Shown here: positions 23,101 to 34,017 of the stretch, piece after piece
How positions within the stretch are numbered: position 1 is the first letter of the stretch
How the letters are laid out: each line of letters starts with the position of its first letter
Origin: Aphrocallistes beatrix
Taxonomy: Eukaryota; Porifera; Hexactinellida; Sceptrulophora; Aphrocallistidae
Length of the DNA: 64,000 nt
Direction of reading: 5' to 3'
Assembly (NCBI GenBank): GCA_963281255.1
Contig: OY725494.1
Coordinates: 186,001-250,000 of the forward strand
Made by a program: the position numbers and the translations under genes
Notes under the pieces: generated by a model
What the model saw: only the letters and a program-made list of their open reading frames with translations
The model's database searches: none
Told to the model about the DNA's origin: nothing

Positions 23101-24462
23101 AATGAATCAATTTAGAATCTTCTTATGGATTAATCCTTTCCAAAGCCTAATTGCCAGCACCTGTGTCACCGTTTTCCACTTGCCAGATTCCAATAGCTGT
23201 AGTGTTAATAATGAATTGGCCTCAATGGAGAGATTTTAGTATTATTTTAATGCAAAACAATATTTCAATACTTTCGGCGAGGCAGTGTAGACTTTCGTAT
23301 TACAACTTGGTTGGCAAAATTCGAGCTAAAATACTTAATAACTATTTTTGAAGTTGCATTTTTGATCATTTCTTATCATTTAGGTGATATTCATCTTGAA
23401 CTGTTCGCAGATAAATGTCCTAAAACAGTTGAGAACTTCACAGTTCATTCCAAGAATGGTTATTACAACAATTCCATATTCCATCGAGTTATTGATCAGT
23501 TCATGATACAGACAGGAGATCCTTTGGGTATGAAACTCATAATATCCCTTAGATCAGTGGTTCCCAACCTGGGGTCCACAGGATTCGAAAATTTGTATTA
23601 CGGTTGATAGGAGGGCGCCCACAGCCAAAAACAGGTTGAAAACCGCTGCCCTAGAAAAGGTTTTTAAGGACGATCTTGGTGTAAAAATTGCACCACGAAT
23701 TTTTACACATTGTTAGGTTCATATTTTTCTGTGATTAACACCACGGTTAAGCTGAGTTACACCAAAGTCTCAACCTTAAAAATATCCTGCCTTATATACT
23801 CGAATAGTATCCAACCAACTAGAGAAATATCGACCGAAAGAAAAGTTCTTGTTATCCCTTACCTTAGAGCAGTAGTGCCCAACCTGGGGTCCATGGACCC
23901 CTTAGTGGTCCACAGAAGATATCAGGGGGTCTACAGGATTCGAAATTGTGTATTACGGTTAATAAGTGAGGGTCCACAGAAATAGGAAAATTGTCATACG
24001 GGATCCACAGCCAAAAACAGGTTGAAAACCGCTGCCTTAGAAAATGGTTTGAGCAAATTTGTATACTGTGAATGGGATGGGTCAACATAATGTATAAACA
24101 TTACTATAGGAGGCCCACGGCTAAAAAGGGTTGAAAATCGCTGATAGAGATTTATATTTAATCCCATAGGGGATGGAACTGGAGGAGAATCGATATGGGG
24201 AGGAGATTTTGAAGACGAATTTCACTCTACTGTAAAGCACGAAATGCCATATGTTCTTAGTATGGCAAATTCAGGTCCGAACACGAATGCATCACAGTTT
24301 TTCATCACTGTTGTAGCTTGTCCCTGGTTGGATTCGAAGCATACGATATTTGGTAGAGTGAGAAAGGGTATGGATGTTGCCTTGAGTATTTCAAAGGTCA
24401 AAGTCCACCCGAAGACCTTTAAACCTTATGATGATGTTAAAATTATTAATGTTTCTGTTTAG
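20125..24462 (+). CDS. PPWD1: Peptidylprolyl isomerase with WD repeats (PPWD1)
   Basis: Six exons: 20125-20551, 21319-21864, 22292-22609, 22674-22961, 23384-23527 and 24170-24462. Every intron is in phase 1, splitting a Gly codon. The product is 671 residues from the first ATG, or 657 from the ATG at 20167 (MSESPTNE); human PPWD1 has 646. The N-terminal half is a WD propeller ([36 protein letters not shown]). From about residue 527 comes a cyclophilin domain: [57 protein letters not shown] and HTIFGRV, with the catalytic Arg and Phe/Gln residues kept. The family is nuclear and found with spliceosomal complexes. A PPIase-active enzyme is expected. Introns 1, 2, 4 and 5 hold MITEs. Confidence 0.94.
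20637..20900. repeat. AAGGCCTGCCATCTAAATCT inverted-repeat element
   Basis: Arms about 20680-20740 (GGCCTGCCATCTAAATCTCA, GACCAGGGATGCAGCCGAAG) and about 20838-20900 (CTTCGGCCACATCCCTGG, TTAGATGGCAGGCCTT). The right arm recurs at about 37430-37557 beside the scaffold gap. Lies in PPWD1 intron 1. Confidence 0.65.
21073..21230. repeat. GCCGGTTATAAGAACA inverted-repeat MITE
   Basis: Left CCGGATATAAGAACACCGGT, right CTTATAACCGGCATCCACTG followed by TA. Internal copies of CCGGTTATAAGAACAT. Same CAGT/TA end structure as the other MITEs; in PPWD1 intron 1. Confidence 0.65.
22062..22215. repeat. Inverted repeat in PPWD1 intron 2
   Basis: Arms ATATTCCTATATTGTCTTAA, then CGATAATAAGCAACAACAT, and the inverse (GTTGTTGCTTATTTTCGAAA, TAGGAATATAT). 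About 45-base arms, slightly diverged. Non-coding. Confidence 0.6.
23030..23290. repeat. Diverged relative of the 17.2-17.6 kb inverted repeat
   Basis: In PPWD1 intron 4. Shared stretches include AATCTACACACTCGA, CCAGCACCTGTGTCACC and GAATTGGCCTCAAT. Non-coding. Confidence 0.5.
23555..24145. repeat. Cluster of hAT-like CAGTGGTTCCCAACCTGGGG elements
   Basis: In PPWD1 intron 5. One end at 23555 (CAGTGGTTCCCAACCTGGGG), an AAAACCGCTGCC end near 23640, a fuller copy at 23870-24036 (AGTAGTGCCCAACCTGGGG to CAGGTTGAAAACCGCTGCC), and another end near 24120-24145. A cousin with a clean 8-bp target duplication is at 60359-60501. The GATCTTGGTGTAA repeat copy 3 (23650-23795) is between them. Confidence 0.6.
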
Positions 24463-25066
24463 TTAAATTATTTATTTGTTTCTCACTTGGGGGTTTTGGA
24501 GGTTTTCTAAGTCATCTTATGACTGATTTGAAATATTTACCAAATTGAAGGAGTTTATCTCTCTTAATCAAAGTTTAATATACATTTTTGTAGATTTTTT
24601 ATTAATTCTGTTCCATTATTCGCTACTTTTTAGTGAGCAAAAGCCGAAAAGCGAATTCCACTGTACTCTCCTTTATACCAAATTGTCTGATAATGTATTA
24701 TTAATGATTTGATGATCGAATGAAATGTCAATGGTTTCTATAAAGCGTATACTTTTAAACAAAGAGGTGACAATATCCCTTTTCTGTTAATAACAGCGCT
24801 CGATAATATTAAAATTTGGTGGTACATGGTGGCTATCTTGACCAGCTTTAATTATTTCTTGTGGCTAAGAACCACCAAATTTTAAAGCGTTAATCTACGT
24901 TATACAAATAAACTAAAAAATTAATGAAATTTGGTGACTTAGCTACCATGCTCAGGAATTTGATGGCTTATCCTTACATTCCAAACCACCAGATTTGTCG
25001 AGCATTGGTTCATAACCTAACTGAAATAATTGTCTATCTATGCATGCGTAAATCAATTAGAAAGGT
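24463..25066. other. Spacer between PPWD1 and La
   Basis: AT-rich. A short inverted repeat (TTAAAATTTGGTGGTAC at about 24807; ACCACCAAATTTTAAAG at about 24870) is the only structure seen. It carries the La promoter region; no motif can be assigned. Confidence 0.4.
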
Positions 25067-27417
25067 ATGTCTACTTCTGAAGATACTGCCACAGTCCCGA
25101 GTAAGGATACTCCTGCTGATCCTCTGTTAGTTGCGAAGATAATCAAACAAGTGGAATTCTACTTTGGAGATAAGAATCTACCTAGAGACAAATTTCTACT
25201 CAGAATCTTGCACGAAGAAGGTATGTATCATCATACAAAAACCTATAAAACCCAGAGAATGGTAGGATTTGATCTTTTTTCCTCTCAAACTGAAGGAAAA
25301 ATCTTTAAATTTTGTTTGTTTAAAGTTCTTGTACATAGCACAACAAAAATTATTTCTGAACAAAACTTATTCAGAATTCACTAAATTTAGATAGTTGACC
25401 AATAGTTATATTTTGAACGAAGAAGAGTGAAAAAATGCTACAGATTTTCAACAAAATACCAGCGAATTCGAAATGAGATATACTATTACATCTAAGATAA
25501 TTCAAATTGTTCTCTTCCTTATCTAGGCAATGAACCCGGATGGGTACCTCTTGAGACACTCATAATCTTCAACCGTCTCAAAGTCCTATCAACAGACATT
25601 CCATTCATTGTCTCAGCTTTAAAACAAAGCACCTCTGAACTGCTCGAAATTAGTGAAGACAACACTAAAATACGGAGGAAGACCCCTGTACCAGATATCT
25701 TCCAAGGAGATTTCTTTGAAATTGCTAAATCCGTGTATGCCAAAGGATTTCCAAATAGATCCACAATTGATGAGCTGGAAGAGTTTTTCGAGAGTTTCGG
25801 CAAAATAAATATTATTTCAATGAGAAAATTTAAAGGTACAAATCTAATTACTATAAGTGGGGGGGGGGGGGGTTGGACATAATTATTAATGTTTTTCATA
25901 ATGCAATGTATTAGATTAGCAAAGATTAGAATTGAACGTTTGATATATTTCAGATGGAAATAGCTGATACAAAACGTCAGTAAAAAGGGTTGTTGGATAA
26001 AAATTAAAATTCAATTTGGGAAATTTAAAAAACGGAGGGGTTAGAATTAACACAGGGAAAAACGATTGTCGCGGATTTACAGAGATTTAATAGTAAATGC
26101 CTGGGGATCGGCCGAAAATTAAATGTATTCTAAAAAAAACTCATCGATGAGTTAAATTTTTAGGTGGAGGATTCAAAGGCTCTGTATTCGTCGAATTTTC
26201 AGAAGCAGATGCTGCTAATGCATTTGTAAGTAAAGAAGAAGTTAAGTATAAAGATGTCTCATTGCTACGCTACATGAAGCCAGCCTATCACGAGAAAAAG
26301 GCTGTGGAACATCAGGAATATAAGAAGAATAAACAACTCCAGAAATCTGAAGTATTGAGGGTTATAACTAGAAGAGATAAGCCCTATTTGAAAGGTAGTT
26401 ATTCTATGTTGAAACTCATTCTTTATCTTAAGTCGAGATGCTTTTTGTGTTAGGGATGGTGTCAAGATTAACAATATTCTGAACGAATTTTTACACCTTT
26501 GTGAGGGTAGTGACAATAAAACGAAATTTCTACTAGTACAAGTACTAAGTATCATCAGCATAAAAAGATTGTTGTTTTTTTAATCTAAAAAATGTAAAAT
26601 AAGACTTCTGAGATGCTTTCACGCTTAACTAAACATTTTTATCCTTTTTAAGCATATCCACTCTACAGTATAAGTTATTGTATTAGATCATAAATCTAAT
26701 ATAGTCATATGGAAATTATACTGAAATTGTGAAAAAGATAGAATATTTGCTATGCCACCTTGTCACAGAATTTCTGTTACAAGCAATACCACAATATTCC
26801 GTACCACCGTTTGCTTCTGCCTGGCTTGTATATTCACAAACATTCCAAGTATACTGTTTATAGTTTTCCTCTATTTCCATATAGGCGCCCTTGTGAAATT
26901 AGAAGGATTATCAGACATAAAAGAACACAAAGAAATAAAGGAAACTTTTGGTGAAGAAGACAAACAGTTTATTGATTTCATCGAATTGAATCCAGATAAT
27001 ACAGAGTGTACTCTGATGTTCAAAACCGAGAATGGAGCTGTGGATGCTGTTGGGAGATTAAAAACAGAAGAAGGAATGTTGAAAATGGGCGAAAAAGAAG
27101 TCAAGTTTACACTTTTAGAAGGAGAAGATGGAGAAAAGGAATGGTTACGTCTTGTACAAGTTTCTAATGACGTTTTTGGCAAAATGAATTCTCAAAGTAG
27201 GAGAGGGAGAGGTCGAGGTCGTGGTCGTGGTATGTTGGGGAGGAGATCCGGGAGAGGAAAATTCGATAGGAATAGTAGAAGAGGGAACCTAGGCAAGCGT
27301 AGAGGTCGTGATCGTCAGAATGATGAGGACGATAATCCTGTGAAAAATAGCGATAAAAGTCAATCTGATTTGCCTGAAGCTAAACACACCAGATTGGCTG
27401 GCTCAGATGAAGATTGA
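25067..27417 (+). CDS. SSB: La ribonucleoprotein (SSB)
   Basis: Four exons, 25067-25220, 25527-25835, 26164-26394 and 26885-27417, all introns in phase 1, encode 408 residues, the same length as human La. La binds the 3' oligo-U of new RNA polymerase III transcripts and chaperones their folding. The La motif opens KIIKQVEFYFGDKNLPRDKF (about residues 24-43) and continues into GWVPLETLIIFNRLKVLSTD. RRM1 follows from about 112 (SVYAKGFPNRSTIDELEEFF to GSVFVEFSEADAANAFV), then a basic linker, then RRM2 (GALVKLEGLSDIKEHKEIKE to VKFTLLEGEDGEKEWLRL). The tail is RG-rich from about 336 (RRGRGRGRGRG) and basic, ending in acidic LAGSDED. The start is the first ATG before the La motif; an upstream non-coding exon is possible. 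Confidence 0.93.
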
Positions 27418-27667
27418 TAGTTTTCTTCTCAGTTTATTTTCACTAATTTCCTTTGTAGCATTCATAATTTGAGTAATTAGTTCGAATACACGTTAGTTTA
27501 TATTACTTATATTTATAAGATTCACTTTCTTATGCAAATGTCTTCAGAAATTGAGGTTACAACGAGGTCTATAAACTAGAATAATTTTATAGCAAATTAT
27601 ACTTCTATTTACATTATTAATAACAAATGATAAGACGCCCCACCGGCGCCAATTATGTATATACTAT
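27418..27667. other. Spacer between La and the retroelement block
   Basis: AT-rich La 3' flank; a GACGCCCCACCGGCGCC motif at about 27634 resembles the short GC-rich motif also near 550 and 49808. No gene. Confidence 0.35.
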
Positions 27668-27691
27668 ATATCCTTACTATTAAAACTCTTA

Positions 27692-27732
<41 letters not shown>

Positions 27733-29310
27733 AGCGGCTCCCTATTTAGTCGAAGATATTAAAGAAGCCACAAATCTGCTATTTTTTCATGCCCCACCTT
27801 CCAAACTATATTGTTATGACATCATCCAATTCTACCCATCTACACCCCATAACCTCATTTTAGAAGCCTTCCAATTCTATAATCCAACTTCAAATCTCAT
27901 CAAACTCCTCGAACTCCTACTCTCCATGAATTATGTCACTAATAGCACCCATATCTTTACCCATGGCTCCACCGGCATCCCAATGGGCCTACCACTGGCC
28001 CCCGAACTCTCACGAATGGTAACTGCCTATATTCTCAAGGACTATGTTCCCCCAGTAAATCAAATACTCAGTCTATTTCGATGACGTCGCCTCGACCTAC
28101 CCCATACCCCTAGACCTCCTTTCCCCATATATCCTCGAAAAAGGTCCTGATAATAGATCTCAAGATATATACTACGACCCCACTGCCCAAGCTATCGTCC
28201 CCATTACCCAACCATACCGCCAACCTGCCCCAATTCACCTCTCCTCCAATCACCCATCCAGAAAAATGATATCTAAATCATATATGGCTCCGGTGCACCG
28301 TAACTCCTCCTTAGCCTCTCATCCCAGAGAAGCCCTTACCAGCTTCTTACACCGCTATCTCCCAGCTCTTCTCAAGGCTGGCCACCCACCCTCAGAAATA
28401 GTAGTTGCAATTACGGAACTATTCTATTTTCCCTCAAATACTCAGAAAAATACACCCCCTGACTCATACCCACTAGTTTACAACTACTCCCAAACCCGCC
28501 CAACTCACCAGCAACTAATCCCCATAACCAAGCACCCATTCCACCTGGTCCCCAAAACCCCACTAGCACCCCTAGAAGCCACGATTAGTCGTAGCTATCC
28601 CCATCTACCACAAGATCACCATAATACCATATGCAGAAAAAGGTGTGTCATTTGTCATGCATATGATCAAATCTTTAACTCCTCCGTCCAATTCCCCTTC
28701 GAACCCTGCTGGTATCTACGATGTACCTACCTCCTCCATCACCCCTACGTCCCAGATATATGCTACATCGGTCAAACCGGTGCAACACGGCATGTTATCC
28801 ATCAACCCCGATCCAACCATCGGATCTGGAAACATCTCCAGAACTGCCCCTCCCTCCGCTGGCAAATCTTAAAACCGATTGCTACGGAGTTTCAAACCCC
28901 CACTCGCCAGGATACCACCCTGGAACGCCAAGCTCTACTAAAGCTCAAATCCCTACACCCAGATATAAACTTTATAACCCACGACCCCAAAATCTTCTAT
29001 GACGCTGCCAATGCGGCAGAAGCCCCTCTCTCAATCCTCGAGGACTAAAGCCCTCTCATCCCCTTACCCCTAAGCTCTCAATTCAGCACTACCCACACTC
29101 TTAAAAATAATTATTATAATCCCATATACCATGTCTGAAGAAGTTACATATAGTAACTGAAAGCATTTCTGTAATCTTGCTTACAAACAATTATACTTCT
29201 ATTGTGAATCTTAATTCTCTACAATATATATATATACGTATATATATACAAGCGCGCTTCGCTTGCTTGCGCTGCGCGGCTGGCCAAAGTGTCCGCCGGA
29301 GGCTCCCTTA
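27668..29310 (+). mobile_element. Penelope-like retroelement (RT + GIY-YIG) inside a TA-repeat of another element
   Basis: Outer borders are fragments of the GCGCGCTTCGCTTGC element (left TCCTTACTATTAAAACTC with a (TA)n run to about 27729; right TATATATACAAGCGCGCTTC...). Inside, 27730-28084 encodes reverse-transcriptase palm segments (KLYCYDIIQFYPSTP; GSTGIPMGLPLAPELSRM). After a frameshift between 28059 and 28084 the frame continues through YFDDVAST (RT active-site box, Y/F-x-D-D) to 29048. The end of that frame holds a Cys pair (CRKRCVICH) and a GIY-YIG-type nuclease segment (DICYIGQTGATRHVIHQ). RT plus C-terminal GIY-YIG is diagnostic of endonuclease-bearing Penelope-like elements. 5' truncation, the frameshift and loss of the N-terminal RT make it inactive. 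Confidence 0.8.
29132..29185 (+). ncRNA. Hammerhead ribozyme motif at the 3' side of the Penelope-like element
   Basis: The core reads CTGAAGA (29135-29141, fits CUGANGA), stem II AGTTAC/GTAACT (29142-29147 with 29153-29158, loop ATATA), GAAA (29159-29162), stem III AGCA/TGCT (29162-29165 with 29178-29181), then T29182 as the unpaired nucleotide before the predicted cut. A short stem I pairs TGT (29132-29134) with ACA (29183-29185). Order and pairings match a type I hammerhead. Such ribozymes are known in the terminal repeats of Penelope-like elements. The weak three-pair stem I and 12-base stem III loop make self-cleavage uncertain. Confidence 0.7.
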
Positions 29311-29395
29311 AAAATCATCAGCCTTGAATATATTATTAAATAATGGGATAATGATAATGAGATATCGACCGCCGTATCCTAAGGTCTTTTGATAA

Positions 29396-30657
29396 ATGGC
29401 TACAGCTAATCCTACTCCACCAGATCATGGAGAAGATAATTTTGTGTTAGAACTGAGGAGAGTTCGAGAACAAATCAAACAGAAATTCGTCGAATTGATT
29501 GATTGTGTGAAAGCGAGAGAATGCAAACTGTTGAAAGAGTTGGATACCATTCTAGCATCTTATCACTCTTATCGAGATGGAGTTCAGAAACAGAAAGAGA
29601 AGAAAGAAGCTTTCGAGAAAACTAAGGCAGTGATTGAAAATGAAATGCGAAATTCCCCAATCAAAGGATTCCACGAAAATATCTTAAAACTAACTGAAGA
29701 TGAACTCAAGTCCATTAAGTTTCCTCCAGAACCTAAAATGGTCCATTTTGTTTATGATAATAACAGAGTGTTTGCGGAAGTAAACAAGTTGGGTGAATTG
29801 ATAGAAAAGATAAGAACTGTTGTTGACTATAAGAGTAAGGTACATCCTGTAGTGAGTGTTTGCAAGAGAGGAAAGGGAATGGAACAGCTGTGCTCTCCAT
29901 TGGGAGTGACAGTTGATAATAAAACAGGTAACATTTATGTTGCAGATCAATCTAATCACTGTGTGAAAGTGTTTGATAGCTCTGGAAAAATCTTATTCAA
30001 ATTTGGCGATAGTGATGGTGAAGGAAAAATGTCATATCCTAGATGTTTAGTTATTAGTGGAGATAGAATCCTCATCTCCAATGGCACATATTCTGATAAT
30101 TCTACTCATAGAATTCATATTTTTCATTTGAATGGTGGTTTTGTCTCAACAATTGGGAAATATGGAACTGGTGAGAGTGATTTTGGTTCTCCACATGGTC
30201 TTGCTTGTAATGAATCGAATGGAGATATTTATATTTGCGATTATAGAAACAGTCGTATTCAAATACTTTCTAAAGAATTCCAATTCAAATCTCAGTTTGG
30301 TGCTGATAAAGTCAAATATCCTTGTGATGTGAAATTGTCGAAAGAATACATTTTTATTCTGGATCAGTCTAATCTCCTTGTATACATTTGTATGACTACA
30401 ATCTCATTCTACAGAAGAGTGTATTTTCTTTAGGAGAAGGAATGCAAGTTGTTTTTCCTCGACATTTCTTTATTGATGATTCTAATAATATTCTCATTTC
30501 TGACGGTGATTCTAATTATATTCAAATCTTCAATCCTGAATTCGAATTAATTCACAAGATAAACACTTCTAAATGTCCTATGGGAGTTGTTTGTAGACAA
30601 TCAAGGAAGAATTATAGTAGTCTGCTCTGCTAACCATAGATGTCTTCAGATATTTTA
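29396..30657 (+). pseudogene. Coiled-coil/NHL family copy D, two frameshifts
   Basis: Opens with the family N-terminus (MATANPTPPDHGEDNF) and reads through coiled coil and four propeller blades. Near 30373 two extra bases (AATCTCCTTG against AATCCTTG in the other copies) shift the frame to a stop at 30433. The original frame resumes in the 30388-30633 ORF (MQVVFPRHFFIDDSNNILIS). Near 30591 one extra T (GTTGTTTGTAG) shifts again, after which the family ending CLQIF and stop appear. The two insertions sum to three bases. The 3' flank is shared with copy F, so D and F share a recent duplication. Confidence 0.8.
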
Positions 30658-30867
30658 ATCCATATTTATTAGTACATTTTGAACAAAACTAATTCAATGT
30701 TTGAATATCTTCGCCTTGTTCTATAGTTTACTGGATTAATTCGCAGCTTTATTTGAGTGTCAACACATGTGTTTTTTTCCATTACTTTTTTAATGTTTAG
30801 TTTAGATCTTTGATTATAGTTTGTCTCTAGTTTGTCTCATTCATTTAGTCATCGAGTGGTCCTAGTC

Positions 30868-31021
30868 CAGTCGATTCCACTTAATCGGGTCACTTTTGGC
30901 AGGACCAGAATAGCTCTCACACATAGAAGCCAATACAAATTATTTTCGGTTAATAGGGTTCTCCGCTTAATCGGGCCAAAATGTCCTCTGCCGATGTGAC
31001 CCTATTAAGCAGATTCGACTG
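30868..31021. repeat. MITE present after NHL copy D, absent at the matching site after copy F
   Basis: Ends CAGTCGATTCCACTTAATCG and ...TTAAGCAGATTCGACTG; the interior GCAGGACCAGAATAGCTCTC matches 12232-12419. The flanking DNA (CATCGAGTGGTCCTAGT on the left, TATTAAAGATAAAATTATAA on the right) is continuous at 35690-35725 after copy F, giving an empty site. Confidence 0.75.
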
Positions 31022-31069
31022 TATATTAAAGATAAAATTATAATAGTTTACTTCATCAAATTATACATA

Positions 31070-31223
31070 CAGTAGAACCTCGTTAATACGAACACTCAGG
31101 GATGTTCGAACTGCATTCGTATTAACTGGGATGATTTACATGTATTTTCTTCCATAAGGGATAAAATATATGTTCTTATTATCCAGAGTTTAGCATTATT
31201 CATGTATAAACGATGTTTTACTG
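31070..31223. repeat. CAGTAGAACCTCGTTAATACG MITE after NHL copy D
   Basis: Ends CAGTAGAACCTCGTTAATAC and ...CGATGTTTTACTG followed by TA. The same element in the same flank follows copy F at 35756-35912, so it predates that duplication. A half copy is at about 46848-46900. Confidence 0.65.
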
Positions 31224-31244
31224 TACGAATTTCTATATGCTCCC

Positions 31245-31380
31245 TGTGCAAAAGTATTCGTACACCCAATATTTTCCATCCAAATTGTTATAATACTAAT
31301 ATTTGTGAAGTCAAAAACATTTAATCAGTAACAGATTCATTTGGGGTGTCATATCCTTTTGTCCAGGCAGTGTATATACA
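31245..31380. repeat. Tc1/mariner-like MITE
   Basis: Left CCTGTGCAAAAGTATTCGTA and right CCTTTTGTCCAGGCAGTGTA are inverted relatives of typical Tc1-family ends. About 130 bp, non-coding. Confidence 0.55.
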
Positions 31381-32578
31381 GTAGATATCAGATATAGTGA
31401 TATTTATGTTCAGTTTGAGGTGCCACAGTCGATGAGATTCTTTCTAATTTTATTGGATATGGTAATATACTGATTACAGTGCTAATTTGAAAAAAAATAC
31501 CTGCATACGACGCGGCGTTGAATTTCGCGAGATATCTTAGATGAACTAGGAGCATATTAACCATATAATCTAAAAAGGACGAGACATTGTGGAATCTTTT
31601 CATGTAAAACTAGAGACTCGTTAAAATTAGCTCAATCGAAGAGTGGAAAAAGCGGGACAGTTGGCATGTATGCGATTCCAACTCTGGATAAGACCAATGC
31701 CATCCTAGAATTGATCGTTTCGTAAACCTGTGTTAAATATACATTACTCAATTCGTTCGATTCGCAATTAGCGAGGCGGTAGCAGATCAACAATATTGGT
31801 TCATCAGCAGAAGAGTAGACACATTTCTCTTCTGCGCGTATTCACATCTGCATTATTGCAACTAATCTCTGATACGTATAAGCATGCTCCGTGTCCTTGA
31901 AACTCTCAACCATCTCATCCATATCATTATTCGACGTACGTTCAATCTGAGCTGAGATTATTCAGACATATTTTTCAGTCTCATCAACTGATGTGACTAA
32001 CTCCACCACTGTTCTCTAATAATCGTCGAGCGATATGAAATTTAGTTTCCTAAGATAGACTATATTAAAAGTAGAATTCTGATCATTTACCAAGTCAAAT
32101 TTATAAGACCTGATAGAACATGATTTCAGTAATACCAGTATTCTCAATTACCTTTAAGAACCAATATTAAGTTAGATTACCTGGGGTTATTTCTATTTAT
32201 AGCAAAGACCCCACACTTCTAAGGCTTCCCCACCCAAAATGACTTAACCGGAAATGAGTTAGCAAAAATCTAGGTCCATTTAAAGGGTATTAACTAAATA
32301 TTATACTTTCCATTTTGTTTGAATGAGTGGCTCTCGAAATCACTGGCAAAATCAATGTTACATGGGCACCAATGCTATGAGAGTGAACATTCTTCAGTTC
32401 CTATTGAAAGATATCTACCATATACGTATATGACTTGTAATTATTTATGGGATAGCTATACTTTCTAAAAATCGGCTGATATTTTGTTTCAATATGCTTG
32501 TCGTATACAAGATTCATTATATAGAATGTTTTACCAATTTTATAATTTCTTGCTTTACTTTGCTACTAGATTCTATTG
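31381..32578. other. Spacer before NHL copy E
   Basis: No gene recognised; the minus-strand ORF at 31388-31603 has no visible domain. About 32190-32260 is one end of a repeat (CTATTTATAGCAAAGACCCC, GGCTTCCCCACCC) also at 50985-51065 and 61990-62165. Upstream DNA of copy E is unlike that of A, B, D or F. Confidence 0.4.
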
Positions 32579-33838
32579 ATGGCTACAGCTAATCCTACTC
32601 CACCAGATCATGGAGAAGATAATTTTGTGTTAGAACTGGGGAGAGTTCGAGAACAAATCAAACAGAAATTTATCGAATTGATTGATTGTGTGAAAGCGAG
32701 AGAATGTAAACTGTTGAAAGAGTTGGATACCATTCTAGCATCTTATCACTCTTATCGAGATGAAGTTAAGAAACAGAAAGAGAAGAAAGAAGCTTTCGAG
32801 AAAACTAAGGCAATGATTAAAAATGAAATGCGAAATTCCCCAATCAAAGGATTCCACGAAAATATCTTAAAACAAACTGAAGATGAACTCAAGTCCATTA
32901 AGTTTCCAGCAGAACCTAAAATGGTCCATTTTGTTTGCGATAATAACAGAGTGTTTGCGGAAGTAAACAGGTTGGGTGAGTTAGTAGAAAAGATGAAAAC
33001 TTTTGTTGACTATAAGAGCAAGGTACATCCTGTAGTGAGTGTTTGTAGGAAAGGAAAAGGAATGGAACAGCTGAACTATCCATTGGGAGTGACAGTTGAT
33101 AATAAAACAGGTAACATTTACGTTGCAGATCAATCTAATAACTGTGTGAAAGTGTTTGATAGTTCTGGAAAAATCTTATCCAAAATTGGAGATAGTGATG
33201 GTGAAGGAAAAATGTCAGAGCCTAGATGTTTAGTTATTAGTGGAGATAGAATCCTTATCTCCAATGGCACATATTCTGTTAAATCTACTCATAGAATTCT
33301 TATTTTTCATTTGAATGGTGGTTTTGTCTCAACAATTGGGAAATATGGAAAAGGTGAGATTGAATTTGATTATCCACGTGGTCTTGCTTGTAATGAACCG
33401 AATAGAGATATTTACATTTGTGATTGTGCTAACAATCGTATTCAAATACTTTCTAAAGAACTTCAATTCAAGTCTCAGTTTGGTGCTGATAAACTCAAAC
33501 ATCCTCTTGATGTGAAACTGTCAAAAGAATTCATTTTTATTCTGGATGAGTCTAATCCTTGTATGCATTTGTATGACTACAATCTCATTCTACAGAAGAG
33601 TGTCCTTTCTAGAGGAAAAGGAATGCAAGTTGTTTATCCTCGATTTTTCTTTATTGATGATTCTAGCAATATTCTCATTTCTGACTATGATTCTAATTCT
33701 ATTCTAATCTTCAATCCTGAATTCGAATTTATTCATAAGATAAGCACTTCTACATATCCTATGGGAATTGTTGTAGACAATCAAGGAAGAGTTATAGTAG
33801 TCTGTCAAGCTAACCACGGATGTCTTCAGATATTTTGA
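32579..33838 (+). CDS. Coiled-coil/NHL-repeat protein, copy E (intact)
   Basis: 419 residues in one exon, starting at the ATG at 32579. The coiled-coil region includes KKQKEKKEAFEKTKAMIK, shared with copies D and F but not A or B. The propeller has all six blades: GVTVDNKTGNIYVADQSN, RGLACNEPNRDIYICDCANN, KLSKEFIFILDESNPCMHLY, ILISDYDSNSILIFNPEFE and MGIVVDNQGRVIVVCQANHG. Compared with copy B it has a few extra residues in blade 2 (SNGTYSVKSTHRILIFHLNG). The strand-end Asp/Asn and Ile/Val pattern of NHL repeats is kept in every blade, so a folded protein is expected. No RING, B-box, signal peptide or membrane span. Ligand unknown. Confidence 0.85.
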   Translation: MATANPTPPDHGEDNFVLELGRVREQIKQKFIELIDCVKARECKLLKELDTILASYHSYRDEVKKQKEKKEAFEKTKAMIKNEMRNSPIKGFHENILKQTEDELKSIKFPAEPKMVHFVCDNNRVFAEVNRLGELVEKMKTFVDYKSKVHPVVSVCRKGKGMEQLNYPLGVTVDNKTGNIYVADQSNNCVKVFDSSGKILSKIGDSDGEGKMSEPRCLVISGDRILISNGTYSVKSTHRILIFHLNGGFVSTIGKYGKGEIEFDYPRGLACNEPNRDIYICDCANNRIQILSKELQFKSQFGADKLKHPLDVKLSKEFIFILDESNPCMHLYDYNLILQKSVLSRGKGMQVVYPRFFFIDDSSNILISDYDSNSILIFNPEFEFIHKISTSTYPMGIVVDNQGRVIVVCQANHGCLQIF

Positions 33839-34017
33839 TCCATTTTCCCTATGTACATTTTAGACAAACCCAATTCAATGTTTGAATATATTTTCCTTGT
33901 GCTATAGTTTGCTGGATTAATTCGCAGCCTTATTTTGAGTGTCAATGCATGCCTTATTTTCCATTAATTTTTATGTTTAGTTTTGATCTTTGATAATCTG
34001 AATATTTGTTTCATTAA

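Noticed and set aside
26752..26884. ATG at 26752 as an alternative start for the La C-terminal exon
   Set aside because: The segment is intron before the ATAG acceptor; the spliced frame gives a full-length La of 408 residues.
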